Below are positions 21,114 through 32,434 of a stretch of DNA of 64,000 bases, piece by piece. The notes under the pieces were generated by a model. That model was not told the origin of the DNA. It was given only the letters and a program-made list of their open reading frames with translations, and did not search any database. Source of the stretch: Madurella fahalii (taxonomy: Eukaryota; Ascomycota; Sordariomycetes; Sordariales). Position numbers and translations under genes: made by a program. How positions within the stretch are numbered: position 1 is the stretch's first letter; each line of letters begins with the position of its first letter. The stretch is taken from positions 2,232,001 to 2,296,000 of the forward strand of contig CM056877.1 of NCBI GenBank assembly GCA_029876055.1, given 5' to 3'.

Positions 21114-24100
21114 CTAATCCACCGGTTGCTGCTTAAACAGACTCTTTCCCCTCAACCACTTGCGGTACGCCTTGTACCGCTTCTTCTGCGCGTCCTCTTC
21201 GGTGACAGTAAGCGGGTTCTCCGCCACGCGCACAGTGTCGATGTACAGCGCCCGGTCAGAATCATCCTCCCCGTTGCCACCAGTACTCCCATTAACGCCA
21301 TTGACATCCCAATCACCACTCTCATTCCCCGCCCCGAACCCGTCCGAAGAGTGGTTAGGCCCCCCCTCGCGCCGGCGCAGCAGCCCGTCGTGCTGCCACC
21401 CGCCGTTGACGTATTCAACGTACTCGGGCTCGATCTCGTCGTCGGCGGGGATCTCGGACGAGACAACCAGCGGTAGGTTCTGCGGGTGGCTGACATAGCG
21501 CGTGTAGTCCTCGGCCTCGGCGGCGCTGACGGTCGGGTTTAGGCTCGAGTGGACCACCTGCGCGAAGGTCCACTGCGCGGCGCGGGATTTCTCGAGCGGG
21601 GTTTGTTTTTCGCGGTGAGGTTGCTGTTGTTGCTGCTGTTGGTGGTGACTAGGGTGGTATTTTTGTTGTTTCTTGGAAGCGTCGTCGGTACCGCTGTTGT
21701 TATTTTGCGCGGTGTGGTTTATGTAGGGGGATGTGTCTTTCGTGATGCCGTTGCCGTTGCCGTTGTGGTGGAGGTGGTGCGGGTGCGGAGTGCCGCCTTG
21801 TTGAAGCCAGCGGTGGAAGGAGATGCCTCGGCCTGGTGTGCCACCGTTGTGGTTGGCGGTGGTTGGGGTAGGGGCTTTCTCGTTGATGGAGGACGTCTCG
21901 CCATCGTCGGTAGCGATGCGGGCGAGATCGTGCGGCGCGACGATGGTTACTTCCTTTTTGGCTTTCTTCTTCTCTTGGGCTTCGTTATCCGCTGCTTCGG
22001 TGCGCACCCGGAACGGGCTGAGGTCGTAGCGGCCGTCTTGGGTGGCCTTGAAGGGGATGTACTTGATGGTAGAGTTCATTTTGTAGGGGAACATTTTGGG
22101 GAAGGAGGAAAGGGTCGAGGGGCGGTAATACTCAAGCCAGTAGTCGTCATAGGCGCATATGGGCTTGCTGATGACCGCTCCCTTTACGGGCGGATACGGC
22201 GGGAGCACGCGGGGTTCGAGGAACTCGGGAGTATACCAGTTAATGTAATCACGCTTGCGCTTTTCTAGCCATGTCCGAGGGTTTTCGTGGTGAAGGTAGT
22301 AGTCTGTGGCGAGATCCCACAGCATGGGCTGTCCTTGGGCGAAGATGTAGTTGCCGAGAAATAGGTTGTACGCCTCCTGCCGCTGGCCGTCGAGGAACGA
22401 GTTGTTGTAGTAGCGCTTGAAGCTTTCAATCATGTCGCGCGAGTGGCTGGTCCACTGGTTGATCTTGCGGTACGTCTCCATCGTGTTGACTAGCTGCGAC
22501 CCGCCGTATTGCACGGCGATGGTGTCGCCGTGGTCGTGGTACATGTGGGTGAATAGGTTGACGGCATCGGTGTCATAGTTAATAGTCGTGTCGCCCAAGA
22601 TGCCGAGAGCATAGAGCTGGTGGCCAAGCGCCCGCTTGCCAATGACAAACTGAGCGGCATTCGTCCGGTCAAGGCAGTCGATGCAGTTGGTGCGCGCCAC
22701 ACCGTTCTGCACACGGATCGGGGACGTGTGGCCATCTCCGTTTTGAAAGAAGCCTGTCGCCATTACAACATCCTCGGCGATACTCTCCAGCGTCCCGATG
22801 ACGTCCTGGTCGCGGCTCTTGGCAGCGCGCGACATGTCCCACGCTCGATGGATGATCTTGCGGCCGGCCGGCAGGAACTGGTTGAGGTACTCAATCGCCC
22901 GAGTGTATTCTTCCAATAGCTTGCTCTCGCGGGGCGTCCGCTCCCGGGCCTTGATCAGATTCAGGACATAGACGGGTGCCCCGTAGCGCTCAAAGAGGTT
23001 GTCGAAATGAAGGGCTGCTGCCGTGTAGAAGGGATCTACCAGGTTCAGCTCTATGGGAGGCTTCGGGGTGACACCAGTATTGTCCTGCGTCCAGTAGAGT
23101 GGGATGGAGCCGCGGTGTTGCACGTATGACGTGTATGCCGGGTTGGCAAAGAACTTGGGCCCTGGGGCGTGAAAGGAGGTGGTCAGAGCCTCCGACACTA
23201 TCTGCTCCGTCTCGACATCGTTGGCGACGTAGCCTAAGTCGTTGGCCCCCCGCTTTAGGAACCTCGCGCCAGCGAAGTACCTGCTACGGCGGGCGATGAT
23301 TGTGATGTGGGCAGTCCTCCCGTAGACAGACACAGCGGCCTGATCAATGTAGCCGTGGATTATCGGTCTGCACCAGTCATAGGGCGTGTTGAGGACCTTT
23401 GCTGCTGGCTGGAGCAAGTGATTGTTCCAGACGAACATGGAGTTAAAGTCGTCGTCAATGGCGCAGGGCTGGCCGTTGATCAGAGCTGTCCTCTCCCGGG
23501 TAATATTATGCTGTAGCGTACGGGTGATGTCGTACGAGTAACTGTAGTAGAAGGACGTGGTCAAGTCCAGGTTATTCAGAATGTTTAGGAAGCGCGACTC
23601 CTCTGTGTTGCGTTGGTCCGTCTTGAAGTTAGGCGACGTCAGTGGGATGAGGTCAGTACCGTCGATCTGGTAGACATAATGGCCGCCGATCATGGCAACT
23701 GTACTCTTCTTGGTGATCAGCAGCATGTAGTAGGGCCCGGTAAACTTGATGAAGCCCAGCAGCCCCCACGTCGTACATCGTAACTTCAGGCCGCCAGTCC
23801 CCCGGTTGCCGTCGTCGATGGTGTCGAGCAGCTGGTTCATGTCCTTTTGCGTGTATACTGTTTTGTCGTCGGTGATGCTCAACTCCGAGGCGTCATCGTT
23901 GGTGCGGTCGATCTTGAGGATGCGATAGCGCTTCTCTGTGACGTCGCCGCCGACGATGTAGAATCGGCTCGCCGTCTCGTACAGGCTGAAGCGATGCATC
24001 TTCTGCATCTTTCTGAGCCGCGGGCACGGCCCATGGTCGCCGCCAATGCGCGCTTCGTCGTCATCATCCTCGACGGCCAGCCCCAAGCCGGGACGCGATG

Positions 24101-24395
24101 CGGGGTCTGGACTCGACGTGCGGTGAAAGGGCCGGGCAACGGCGGGCTCGTCCTCGTCGTTGTCATCACCCACACCGCCGGCGGCAGCACGTGACGCGGG
24201 TAAAGTGCCTGAAGGGGCCGAGTCTGCGTCTTCGCCGGCGTTGTTGTGCAGCGGAGGAAAGATGGGTTCGACGATATCCTTGGATTCGGGTGTCCGCGGA
24301 GGAGGACCGCCGCTCTGGTGCGCCACTGTTGGTTCCAAGGGCGCGGCGACGATGACATTGGCGCTAGCAAGTTCCGTCTCTCCCGTGTCGGCCAT
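21114..24395 (-). CDS. FIG4: Sac-domain polyphosphoinositide phosphatase Fig4
   Basis: PI(3,5)P2 5-phosphatase of the vacuole/endosome membrane, acting with the Fab1 kinase and Vac14 scaffold. Single exon, 1093 residues. The start of the domain shows the Fig4 signature MQKMHRFSLYETASRFYIVG and the Sac blocks WGLLGFIKFTGPYYMLLITK, SYDITRTLQ and FNSMFVWNNHLL. The catalytic CX5R motif is CIDCLDRTN at about residue 570. The later block NTMETYRKINQWTSHSRDMI and the adjacent FKRYYNNSF are also Fig4-like. The tail after about residue 800 is low complexity with His/Gln runs and Asn/Gly stretches and is probably disordered. The open frame extends to 24437 without an ATG there; ATG 24395 is the first. 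Confidence 0.93.
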   Translation of the reverse strand: MADTGETELASANVIVAAPLEPTVAHQSGGPPPRTPESKDIVEPIFPPLHNNAGEDADSAPSGTLPASRAAAGGVGDDNDEDEPAVARPFHRTSSPDPASRPGLGLAVEDDDDEARIGGDHGPCPRLRKMQKMHRFSLYETASRFYIVGGDVTEKRYRILKIDRTNDDASELSITDDKTVYTQKDMNQLLDTIDDGNRGTGGLKLRCTTWGLLGFIKFTGPYYMLLITKKSTVAMIGGHYVYQIDGTDLIPLTSPNFKTDQRNTEESRFLNILNNLDLTTSFYYSYSYDITRTLQHNITRERTALINGQPCAIDDDFNSMFVWNNHLLQPAAKVLNTPYDWCRPIIHGYIDQAAVSVYGRTAHITIIARRSRYFAGARFLKRGANDLGYVANDVETEQIVSEALTTSFHAPGPKFFANPAYTSYVQHRGSIPLYWTQDNTGVTPKPPIELNLVDPFYTAAALHFDNLFERYGAPVYVLNLIKARERTPRESKLLEEYTRAIEYLNQFLPAGRKIIHRAWDMSRAAKSRDQDVIGTLESIAEDVVMATGFFQNGDGHTSPIRVQNGVARTNCIDCLDRTNAAQFVIGKRALGHQLYALGILGDTTINYDTDAVNLFTHMYHDHGDTIAVQYGGSQLVNTMETYRKINQWTSHSRDMIESFKRYYNNSFLDGQRQEAYNLFLGNYIFAQGQPMLWDLATDYYLHHENPRTWLEKRKRDYINWYTPEFLEPRVLPPYPPVKGAVISKPICAYDDYWLEYYRPSTLSSFPKMFPYKMNSTIKYIPFKATQDGRYDLSPFRVRTEAADNEAQEKKKAKKEVTIVAPHDLARIATDDGETSSINEKAPTPTTANHNGGTPGRGISFHRWLQQGGTPHPHHLHHNGNGNGITKDTSPYINHTAQNNNSGTDDASKKQQKYHPSHHQQQQQQQPHREKQTPLEKSRAAQWTFAQVVHSSLNPTVSAAEAEDYTRYVSHPQNLPLVVSSEIPADDEIEPEYVEYVNGGWQHDGLLRRREGGPNHSSDGFGAGNESGDWDVNGVNGSTGGNGEDDSDRALYIDTVRVAENPLTVTEEDAQKKRYKAYRKWLRGKSLFKQQPVD

Positions 24396-25703
24396 GTCGA
24401 TATAGATGTTTCGGTCTACCTCGACCTCCCATACCACTCTACTGCACTATCATGAGCGAGAACAAGCAGCGGGGGGGATGGATAGACGAGATGCGCTTAG
24501 CTGAGGCTAGGTAAGGTCGGTTGGTTGTTGGTGGTTCAGCCCACTGACGCTGCGGATGATGCAATTAGGAGCTTGGCATCCTGTGCGCGGCCCGCATAGG
24601 CACTGTGGTGACCCAAGCAGCCGGGAACACAAGACTCGCTCAGGGTCCGGGCTCCGGGTTGTCTGCAACGGAACTTCACATTCTCTTCCCTCCCTCTTCT
24701 CGGATTCGGGACGGGGCTGGCCGCAACTCCACAACGGCAACACCGAAACATACCCCGAGTCGTACATTGGGCAACCGTTTGTCTCACGGGCTTAGCTGTC
24801 TTCTTTCATGCATATATCAGCTTTCCATGCGCTGTCGCTGCAGTCGGCATTCGATGGAAACCCAAACGGCCTGTTGCACGAACTAGCAGAGACCGGGCAT
24901 GACGCCCCCACACGGCGCTACACAAGATGGCCGTTCTTTTTTCTTTCGACTCTGGCATGTGGATTGCAGAGTTGCAATCCATTTTGTTTTTCTTTGGCTT
25001 TCCTTGCTCGTCCGAATTCCCCAGGAGACATGTCTTCGGGTGTGACTCTCGATCTGACCGTGCCCAAAGCACGAAGACCTTTGTATGGGCTAAAGCTGGC
25101 ATTCTACAGTTGCCACAAGTAACCAGCGGTCTCGCGAAGATGTAAAGTGCCTTTCCCAGATGCATTGTGGCATCTTCAACCAAGTTCGCAGAGTCGCAGT
25201 AGTCCCAAACCGTCCCGCATAACTCCGAGATCCTACTCCTCGGGAGCTTGGAGTACGTGCTAGACCACGCGTCGAGCCGCATCATACTCATAATCACCTG
25301 CACTCCAGTCCTAATACTTGCCTGGTCGCTCAAATATGGACAACGCAGTCGGCTTATCGGCTGCAGCAGATGCCAGCGCCGAGGGTGAGCGAAGCAAGTC
25401 CCTGCGTTTCCACCGGTCCATCAACCACACCACTGGCACTCTTGCATCTCTAGGTTTCCCGACGTCAGATACGTGGGCGACAGTAACCGTCATCTTTACA
25501 AATACTAGAGCGCACTCGCAAATAATCCATACGCGGGTTTCAGCTTCTGGTGTAGTTACATCGACCGGCTCTGCCCTTCTCCCGAGGCCGTCTCCGGGCT
25601 CGACAGCACCTAGGTATGAAAACCTAGCGATTCCGCACGACTCGAGTGCTTACACCAGTTGAACAGGCTTCTGAACCCCGATTCCGATACCACGACAACG
25701 ACC
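24396..25703. other. intergenic upstream of FIG4 and of the Cys-rich membrane gene
   Basis: About 1.3 kb between two divergent genes. A 114-codon open frame at 25318-25662 starts with an ATG and is Ser/Thr-rich. It could belong to the leader of the membrane-protein gene, but no splice junction joins it convincingly and it resembles no family I know. Confidence 0.35.
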
Positions 25704-27000
25704 ATGGGCTACGGTAATGTGTAAGGTCCCCTCTTCCAGGTCAGAACCACCTTCTCGTGGCTGAAGTGAATTCTGCCCAGGCCCTATGCCATTCCCTCGC
25801 TGTCAACCTCATGGATCCCCAACCCCGTTTACTCTTCTCCAGACTGGCCACACCCCGGATGCCTAGAAGATCGGCCCCTACTCACCGGCCAGTGCGCGTC
25901 GGCAAAGTACACGTTCGTCGATGGCGGGCCAACAGTATATTACGCCCCGTTTATAGGGTGCATTAATGACAGACAAGACTGCTGCCCGTTTATGCCCATG
26001 ACCACCACCCAGGCAGCCGAGACCGCCGGTGCTTCTCGAGGCGTGTATCCCCATCCGCTGAATGCAAAAGACGCAACTTTGGATAGCTGCCCCTTGGACT
26101 ACTACTCGATCTCCGGAAGTTGCTGCCCCAGGTATGTCCTGAGCTTCATTTTGGAGGCGCAATAACTAAACCAGGAATAATAGTGCTTACACCCCCTGGA
26201 CAGGCCTCCTGGGGGGGCGGACGCCATGCATCAGTACCGCCACTGCGAGCACAACGCCGCCGCCCATTGTAGGCAGCACGAGTCCCGCAAGCATTATCAA
26301 ACCTACCGAGGTTGTAACGGGCGTTGTGTTCGCTATGCAGTACGCCGTCCGGGAACCCCAAGGTACACTGACCCCCGCGGCCATCGCTGGCATCGCTGTT
26401 GGTGGCATCGCTTGTATTGCCGGTACGCTGGGGCTCGCTCTCCTGATTCGCAAGTGTCGCCGGAACGCGCGAAAGACGTCAGTTTTGAAGGATGAACTGT
26501 ACGGCAACTTCTACGAGGCCGACGCCATGAGAGCCAGGTCGACTAGCAGCACCCCGCCACCGCGTTACAGAGAGCCAAGCTCCGAGTTTGGCCAGGCTGA
26601 ATTGTATTCTCTAAAGCCTTCCAAGGAAGCGCCGCTTGACGCTCCGGTCGACCTCTACATTCCCGACTCGCCCATTTGCCATCACAAAAGCCTGAAGTCG
26701 ATAGGCTGGAAACAGATGTCACGCACACTCGGCCGCTCACAGTCGCAAGACTCTTTGTTTGAGCCCCGTCGGAGCACTCTAGCAGAGGGGCTGCCTTCCA
26801 AGTCCCAGGTACAGTTAGCTCGTCAACAACGCCTCTCGCGCGCCTATCCCCGAATCGTCTATACACACGGGCCTGGGTCAAACAGCAGTGTGTCTGAAGG
26901 CGTCGAGACGAGACCTGGTACGGCTGGGAGCTCCATGCCATCCATTGGCTCTCCCACTCGACAGGTGTCGAACCACCCCCCAGTGGAGCTGGCGGCATAG
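25704..27000 (+). CDS. Cys-rich single-pass membrane protein, family not recognised
   Basis: Three exons, 25704-25720, 25781-26131 and 26184-27000, give 394 residues. I do not recognise the family. The first half is an ectodomain-like region with many cysteines (PGCLED, TGQC, FIGC, QDCCPF, DSCPLDYY, GSCCPS, TPCIS) and aromatic residues, followed by a Thr/Ser/Pro stalk. One clear membrane helix follows at about residues 186-210 (AIAGIAVGGIACIAGTLGLAL), then a basic stop-transfer (RKCRRNARK) and a Ser/Pro-rich cytosolic tail of about 180 residues with PPPRY-type motifs. This layout resembles fungal wall-facing or sensor-like membrane proteins. No signal peptide is seen, so a missed 5' exon is possible. 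The 17-nt first exon is the weakest part of the model. Confidence 0.65.
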
Positions 27001-27755
27001 CACGCTGACAGGGTGAGCCATCTGTGTGAGTGTTTACGCCGCGGTGAGTTCCAAGCAGTAGGTTCGAGTCAGAGTGCGCAAACATGGCTTCGCCCTAGCG
27101 GTACGTCGGAAAGCGGCCCATCCGAGTGTTTTTTTGTGCTTCCTCCGTGGCCAGATATCGGGGGAGAATTACGTCAAAGTCGGTGGAGATGGATTTACCG
27201 CCAATGCCAACATTAAAACCCTGCATTACCACGGGTGTTATACGATTCCCAGGGACTACCATCTTCCCTAGTTTGTTTTGATGCCGAAGTTTATTTTATT
27301 TTATTTTATTTTCTCGCGGGCCCTTCCAAGACATGTGATGTCAAGAGAAATAGCGACGGGGCGATACAATGATAGAGCAACGAATAACCCTCAAGACTGT
27401 TGGCTGGTGTTGAGTTTACCATGTACAATGATATCAGCATAGCACAAGGTCCAGAACCCTATTTGCACGTTCTACCCCACGGTCCAGCGACGGGCCAATG
27501 GGCTCGTGAGGATCGGCGCCTGTGATGCTGTGGCTCTGCGACATGCAAGCTTGATTTGGTACCACCTCGGGGTATATTATCATTCTTTTAATGTGCGTCA
27601 CGTACGGAGATGAAGTGAATTGGAGGCGTTAAGTATTTCTTGTCATGCCGGTCAGTCCAGAGATTGGAGGGAGCCACTCCAAGTGTTCACTCGGGTAATC
27701 TAGCTCATCAGCCACCTTCTCAACCTCAACCCCTTTATTTTGTGGTAAACCGAGA
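27001..27755. other. intergenic with TTTTA microsatellite
   Basis: 3' UTR of the membrane-protein gene and promoter of the next gene. It contains a short TTTTA tandem repeat at about 27290-27312 and no supported coding segment. The GGTTCGAGTC at 27060 resembles a tRNA B box, but no matching A box or acceptor stem is present. Confidence 0.4.
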
Positions 27756-28887
27756 ATGCTGAGACCGCACCGTCGGCTTAGCCACTCGACTCCTCCCAGT
27801 GCTGCCTCGTCTCGCTATTTTGACGAGGATCGCAGGGGCAGCAGCCACCATGACACCCCGAGAGGTCGCAAAGGGTCGATGAGTGATAGGCGCTCCCGCG
27901 GACGGAGCGTTGACTCACAGGACACTTACTACGACCCCCGCGAAAAGTACTATCTCTCCGGTGATGATGATGCCACGCCTCGCTGGGGCCGGACACCCAG
28001 TCCCGCTTCCCGACCCGGGTCCCAGCCACCCGAATCTTCATCTACTTCCTCGTCGCCGGCCAGTGCTAGCTATTACGCGCCCAGCAGCAGTTGGCGGTCG
28101 CCGTCCGTCTCTTCCCGCACCACTTCACCTTCACCATATCCTTCCACTAGTAGTGCCCGAGACAGAGATAGCAACAAAACCTCATCCGGACACAGGCGGG
28201 CTCGCTCCCGCTCCCGCTCCCAAGACCGAGACCGAGACCGAGCCAGGGAGCAGCGGTATTACCCCCCGCGATCAAACAGACCGCCGTCATCGTCACGGTC
28301 ATCAGCAACAGCAACATCAACATCCAGCAAAACCCACTCCCGCGCCGCTGCAAGTTCACACTCGTCTTACCCGTCCTCCTCCCGTTCCCGCCCGCGCTCC
28401 CATTCCCATTCCCATTCGCATCCACAATCCAAATCCCACTCTCCGTCATCATCATCATCCTCCCCCCTCCTCCAGCCACAAATCCCATGCAAAAGACCCA
28501 GCGGCGAAGAAGAAGGACATCACCAAGGAGCTCCTGCCCATCGCCCAATGCGCGACGCGCACCGCCCTCGAGGCCGCCGCCGCCGCCGCCTTCAGGTTGC
28601 GCGACGACCCGTCCCCTTACCTGGGCGCCAAGGGCGGGCGGATCGCGGCCGCCGCGCTCGGCGCCGCCGTCGTCGACACGTTTGTCGAGAAGCGCCTGCC
28701 CGAGTGGAAGAGGAAGGGCGGGCTGCGGCACGCGTGCGCGCGGCAGGCGGTGCAGGGCGTCCTGGCGGGCCTGGTGGTTCCCGCTACGGAGGGTGGTGGT
28801 CGTCGGGGTGGCGGTAGGGAGAAGGGTGGTGATGCCGTGGGCGGGGGGGCGAGGAAAGGGGTTAAGGGGGTTAAAGGGAGGAGGTAG
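27756..28887 (+). CDS. Arg/Ser-rich protein with conserved helical C-terminus, frame broken in a C run
   Basis: The first about 240 codons (27756 to about 28467) encode a disordered, Ser/Arg/Asp-rich region with RS and RDRD dipeptide stretches and an HSHSHSH run. A compact C-terminal domain begins KKKDITKELLPIAQCAT and continues with Ala-rich helices and the segments PSPYLGAKGGRIA and VVDTFVEKRLPEWK, ending at 28887. It is in a different frame. Removing one C from the six-C run at 28462-28467 would join them, and no intron signal can do it. I recall similar Ala-rich ends in uncharacterised proteins of filamentous fungi but cannot name the function. A nuclear or RNA-linked role is only a guess from the RS content. 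The frameshift may be a sequencing error or real decay. Confidence 0.6.
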
Positions 28888-30217
28888 TAGACTGGAAGAG
28901 GTGTGAGGGAGAGGAATGGGCGCGGGGGGAGGGGAAGGGGTAAGACGGAGAGGTGCTGTTACATGAGGGAAGAGCCTGATAGTGGAGGAGGGGAAATGGA
29001 GAGAGAAAGGGGAGGGAAAGGTGGGCGTGAGACACGAATGGAAAAGTGCTAGTATGAAGAGGGGGAAAAGGGAGAAAGAAGAAGAATGGAAGGTAAAATG
29101 AAGATGGGGAGAAAGAACGGTGTAGGAGAAAACGAGCCTAAAATGGAACGTATACTTGCAGAAATTATCAAAAGGACTGGAAGTGATGGGACCATGAAGA
29201 GAGGGCAAAGAAGTCTGAAAAACGTAAAAAGCACAAAAGGCAAAAGAGGGCAAGAAGGGCAAACATGACGGAGAGGCAGGCGGGACTGTGCAACGGGGGT
29301 ATGATTATGGAGGAGAGTAAGAATGAGAAAAGGGCGCTGGACAGAAAGAAGCTGGATGAAGTCAAAACGGGGAAACAAGAACCAGGACCGATAAACCATA
29401 ATATTTTCGAGATATATGCGAAGAGACTGGATAATGTGGGGATTGTTGGCGGCACTGGTTCATGAGTCTACTGCATAGCGATTGGAGTCGGGGGGGTGTT
29501 GTTTTCATGTGAATTGTATGGCGGAGAGCACAGAAAATGGAATAAAGAAACGTTTCATAACAAATCGCTTTCCCGAGGAAAAAGAACAGCCGCAGCTGGT
29601 GTTGCTGCATAGTGATGGTTTCAATCTCTCATATCTCGCATGATCCTTCAGACGAAGCAAGCCAGGACCCAACATCCAAGGCATCACATGTCGTCCGAGT
29701 GTCCAATGCCGCAAAAGGTGTACCGCCATCTGATAAATGACCTGCCCGCTCTCGGCCTACCCAAGCCAGGTCGCCAGGTTAGCAGCTCCCAGAGCTTCAT
29801 CCCTCAGCCCAATTTCAGCCCCCAACAGGTGGCATGCGGGCATCGGTTTGTGGCCTGGTCTTGGCATGCTCGGAGTCCGGTGCCGAACAAAAGTCGCCGG
29901 CCTGTTGGGCCGCCTTGTCCTGCTCCGGACTCTCTCCATCTGGACCCCGGCTGTTTAGGTAAGATATGTCGTATTATCGCTCCCGCGCGACACCAGCCCA
30001 ACGTCAAGATGCACCTCCTTAATCCTAAATGTGCCGGTTCGGCGGTTCCCCGGCCCCCGTTAGATGTCATTGAGTTGTACAGCGGGATCGAACAAGACGT
30101 TGAATAACAGACAAGAGTTGAGACACACCCAAGTTCTCCCATGATCCTGCCTTCCAGCCGCAACCCCTTAGAGATCCCCAACTCGAACATCAAGAGACCC
30201 GAGCAGCTACTAGCACC
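28888..30217. other. purine-rich tract and FSH promoter
   Basis: Positions 28888-29380 are strongly purine-biased on the + strand (GGGAGAGG, GGAAAATG, GAAGAAG), probably the 3' UTR of the preceding gene and beyond. The rest, 29380-30217, is ordinary sequence upstream of the hydrolase. The long minus-strand frame 28147-29262 is a low-complexity reading of this bias, not a gene. Confidence 0.45.
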
Positions 30218-31108
30218 ATGAGAGTACTCGCGCTCCACGGCCAGGGCACAAGCGCCTACATCTTCAAGTCCCAGACAGGTCCGTACGCCCGCAGTGTAGT
30301 AGTAACTCTTCGTTTTTAAACAGCAGAAAGTGACAAAACACTAAATCCGCCTGCAGTCGCCTTCCGCACCAAGCTCCCCAAGTCCTTCACGTTCGACTTT
30401 GTCGATGCCCCCTTCCACTGCGCGCCCGCCCCGGGCGTCCGCGTGCTCTTCGACTCGGGCCACTACACGTGGTGGCCCAAGGCGACCACCAACGCCATCC
30501 GCGGCGCCCACCAGTGGCTGACCGACTACATCGACGAGCACGGGCCCTACGACGCCGTCATGGGCTTCTCGCAGGGCTGCGCCCTCATCGGCAGCTTCCT
30601 GCTCTATCACCACCGAGAGACGCCCGACGAGCCCCTGCCCTTCAAGGCCGCCATCTTCGTGTGCGGCGGCATGCCGCTGGGCGTGCTCGAGGACCTGGGC
30701 CTGCCCGTCTCGCAGCGCGCGCACGAGGTCAACGACGAGACGGTGAGGCTGCTGAAGCAAAAGGCGGGGATGCTGACGGAGCTGGCGAAGAACGTGGAGC
30801 GGATCAAGCCCGGCATGGGCCTGTGGGACGACACGGCCGTGCTGCTGCATGATCCGGATGTGATGCCGGACGAGAGCGACGTGTTTGGGCTGGACTTTAC
30901 GGCCATGCCCGCGGATGCGAAGATCAAGATACCCACCGTGCACATTTACGGCGCGAAGGACCCGAGGTGGCCGGCTAGCGTGCAGTTGGCGCATTTTTGT
31001 GAGAACCGTAAAATGTATGATCATGGCGGGGGGCACGATATTCCTAGGTCGACCGAGGTGTCGAAGAGGATTGCTGAGTTGGTGACGCAGTTGAGTAAGG
31101 AGATCTAG
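30218..31108 (+). CDS. FSH-family serine hydrolase
   Basis: Alpha/beta hydrolase of the FSH1 (family of serine hydrolases) group, 270 residues, in two exons, 30218-30278 and 30357-31108. The start MRVLALHGQGTSAYIFKSQT is the family's first strand and oxyanion turn. The nucleophile elbow is GFSQG at about residue 115. The acid is the Asp in YGAKDPRWP and the base the His in HGGGHDIPR, so the triad is complete. Members range from general esterases to thioesterases that release polyketides (LovG-like). No polyketide synthase or other biosynthetic gene is nearby, so a housekeeping esterase role is more likely. The substrate cannot be read from the sequence. Confidence 0.88.
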
Positions 31109-32434
31109 AGGGATAGGGAGGCTTATCTGTGAGGTCGTCATAGAAAATTGGCGTTGGGTAGAGCGATCGTAACAATATCCAGGTGCAAGTTTAGACCCAA
31201 GCGGCGCTGACTAGACACTGACCCTCGTGAAGGTACCTAAACACGTACCAAATCAATATACAAATTTACAATGTCTGTTTCTTGATGAGCAGCCTGAACC
31301 CTAATCAGAAACTCGGAAGCTCGAGGATGGAGTGGAAAGTGCAAGGAGACGGGGCTCGCTCATCAGGGGCACTACTACAGCCCAACCCTACTACTGACCA
31401 TAACTACACGCACACCTCATCTGTCCGACTTGATACTAATACGGTATAAAACACTATGTTGTTGTTCTTGTGAACTATGAAACTTATCTTCACTGTGGGT
31501 TATCAAGAGATTACCATCTTGTCATCTCCTGCAAAGCTAGACTTTGGCAGTAGCCGCACCGCACCACACCGAGTTTTGGAAGCCCGTTACCAGCCTAGTC
31601 GCGCACCGGCTGTTATCGACGGTCATTCCCGCTGGGTGGCTCCTCACGTCTCTGGACACATGGTTGTCTCATAAGTACCTAGCGCGATCCGGTGGTGGCG
31701 GTGAGTGGTTAGGGATGGTGTAAATTCGCTCTCTTTTCCTTTAGTTCAACTCCTTGTAAAAATGGTAATATTCATACTTTACCAATGTGCTAACTAGAGT
31801 CAATCACTGAGAGTCATAGTGTTGCAGAACACCCAGGAATCAGGAAGTTGCATCTCCGAGTCGGGATTTTGGTGGACGACTTGGTAGAAGCGAGGGAGAT
31901 AGCACCGGTTTCAAAGGCCTGCGATTGCGCCGCCGGTGGTATGCTCATCCGCCATTTGGATCATGGGGATTTGTATTGTTTATAAGGGGAGGTTGCTGCA
32001 CTCGGTAGTCTGAGAATTCAAGGAGGATGAGGCGCGATTGCCATGAAGCGTAATCCGAGCGCTAGAGGCTTTCCTTTGGAACGGGAGGCTTCTTGATCGT
32101 TTCAACTCGGCCCTCTTAAACTCTTGATTGCAGAGTGCCTTTTTGGCTATCGATATGTTCGTTATCCTGCAAAATAGTTTATCGTTCCGGGCAGTGGTAG
32201 CCCCTGAATGCCAAGACTCACGTACTCAACCCCCGAATTCAACCCAGTCTCTGACGATAGTGCCGCTCAAATCCACCAACCCCAACCTCGCCTCCGCGGT
32301 GTCGCACCCCATGAACTGCGGGTGGTGTTAAGAGGATGGGCCAGGGCAACGGAAAGGGGGGGAAATGAGAAGAAAGGGAAAATTCAGCCTGCAATAAAAA
32401 GGAGATCGTACAACACCTGTGCCGCCATGAAGTC
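31109..32434. other. convergent intergenic region between FSH gene and NLR gene
   Basis: About 1.3 kb between two 3' ends. It is fairly AT-rich, with frames of at most 98 codons and no recognisable domain. It should hold both 3' UTRs; nothing else is supported. Confidence 0.4.

Noticed and set aside
27041..27090. tRNA-like B box (GGTTCGAGTC)
   Set aside because: No A box at the right distance and no pairing acceptor stem were found.
28147..29262. 371-codon open frame on the minus strand
   Set aside because: It is antisense to the Arg/Ser-rich gene and to a purine-biased tract. The translation is low-complexity Phe/Pro/Ser and Gly runs and has no domain.
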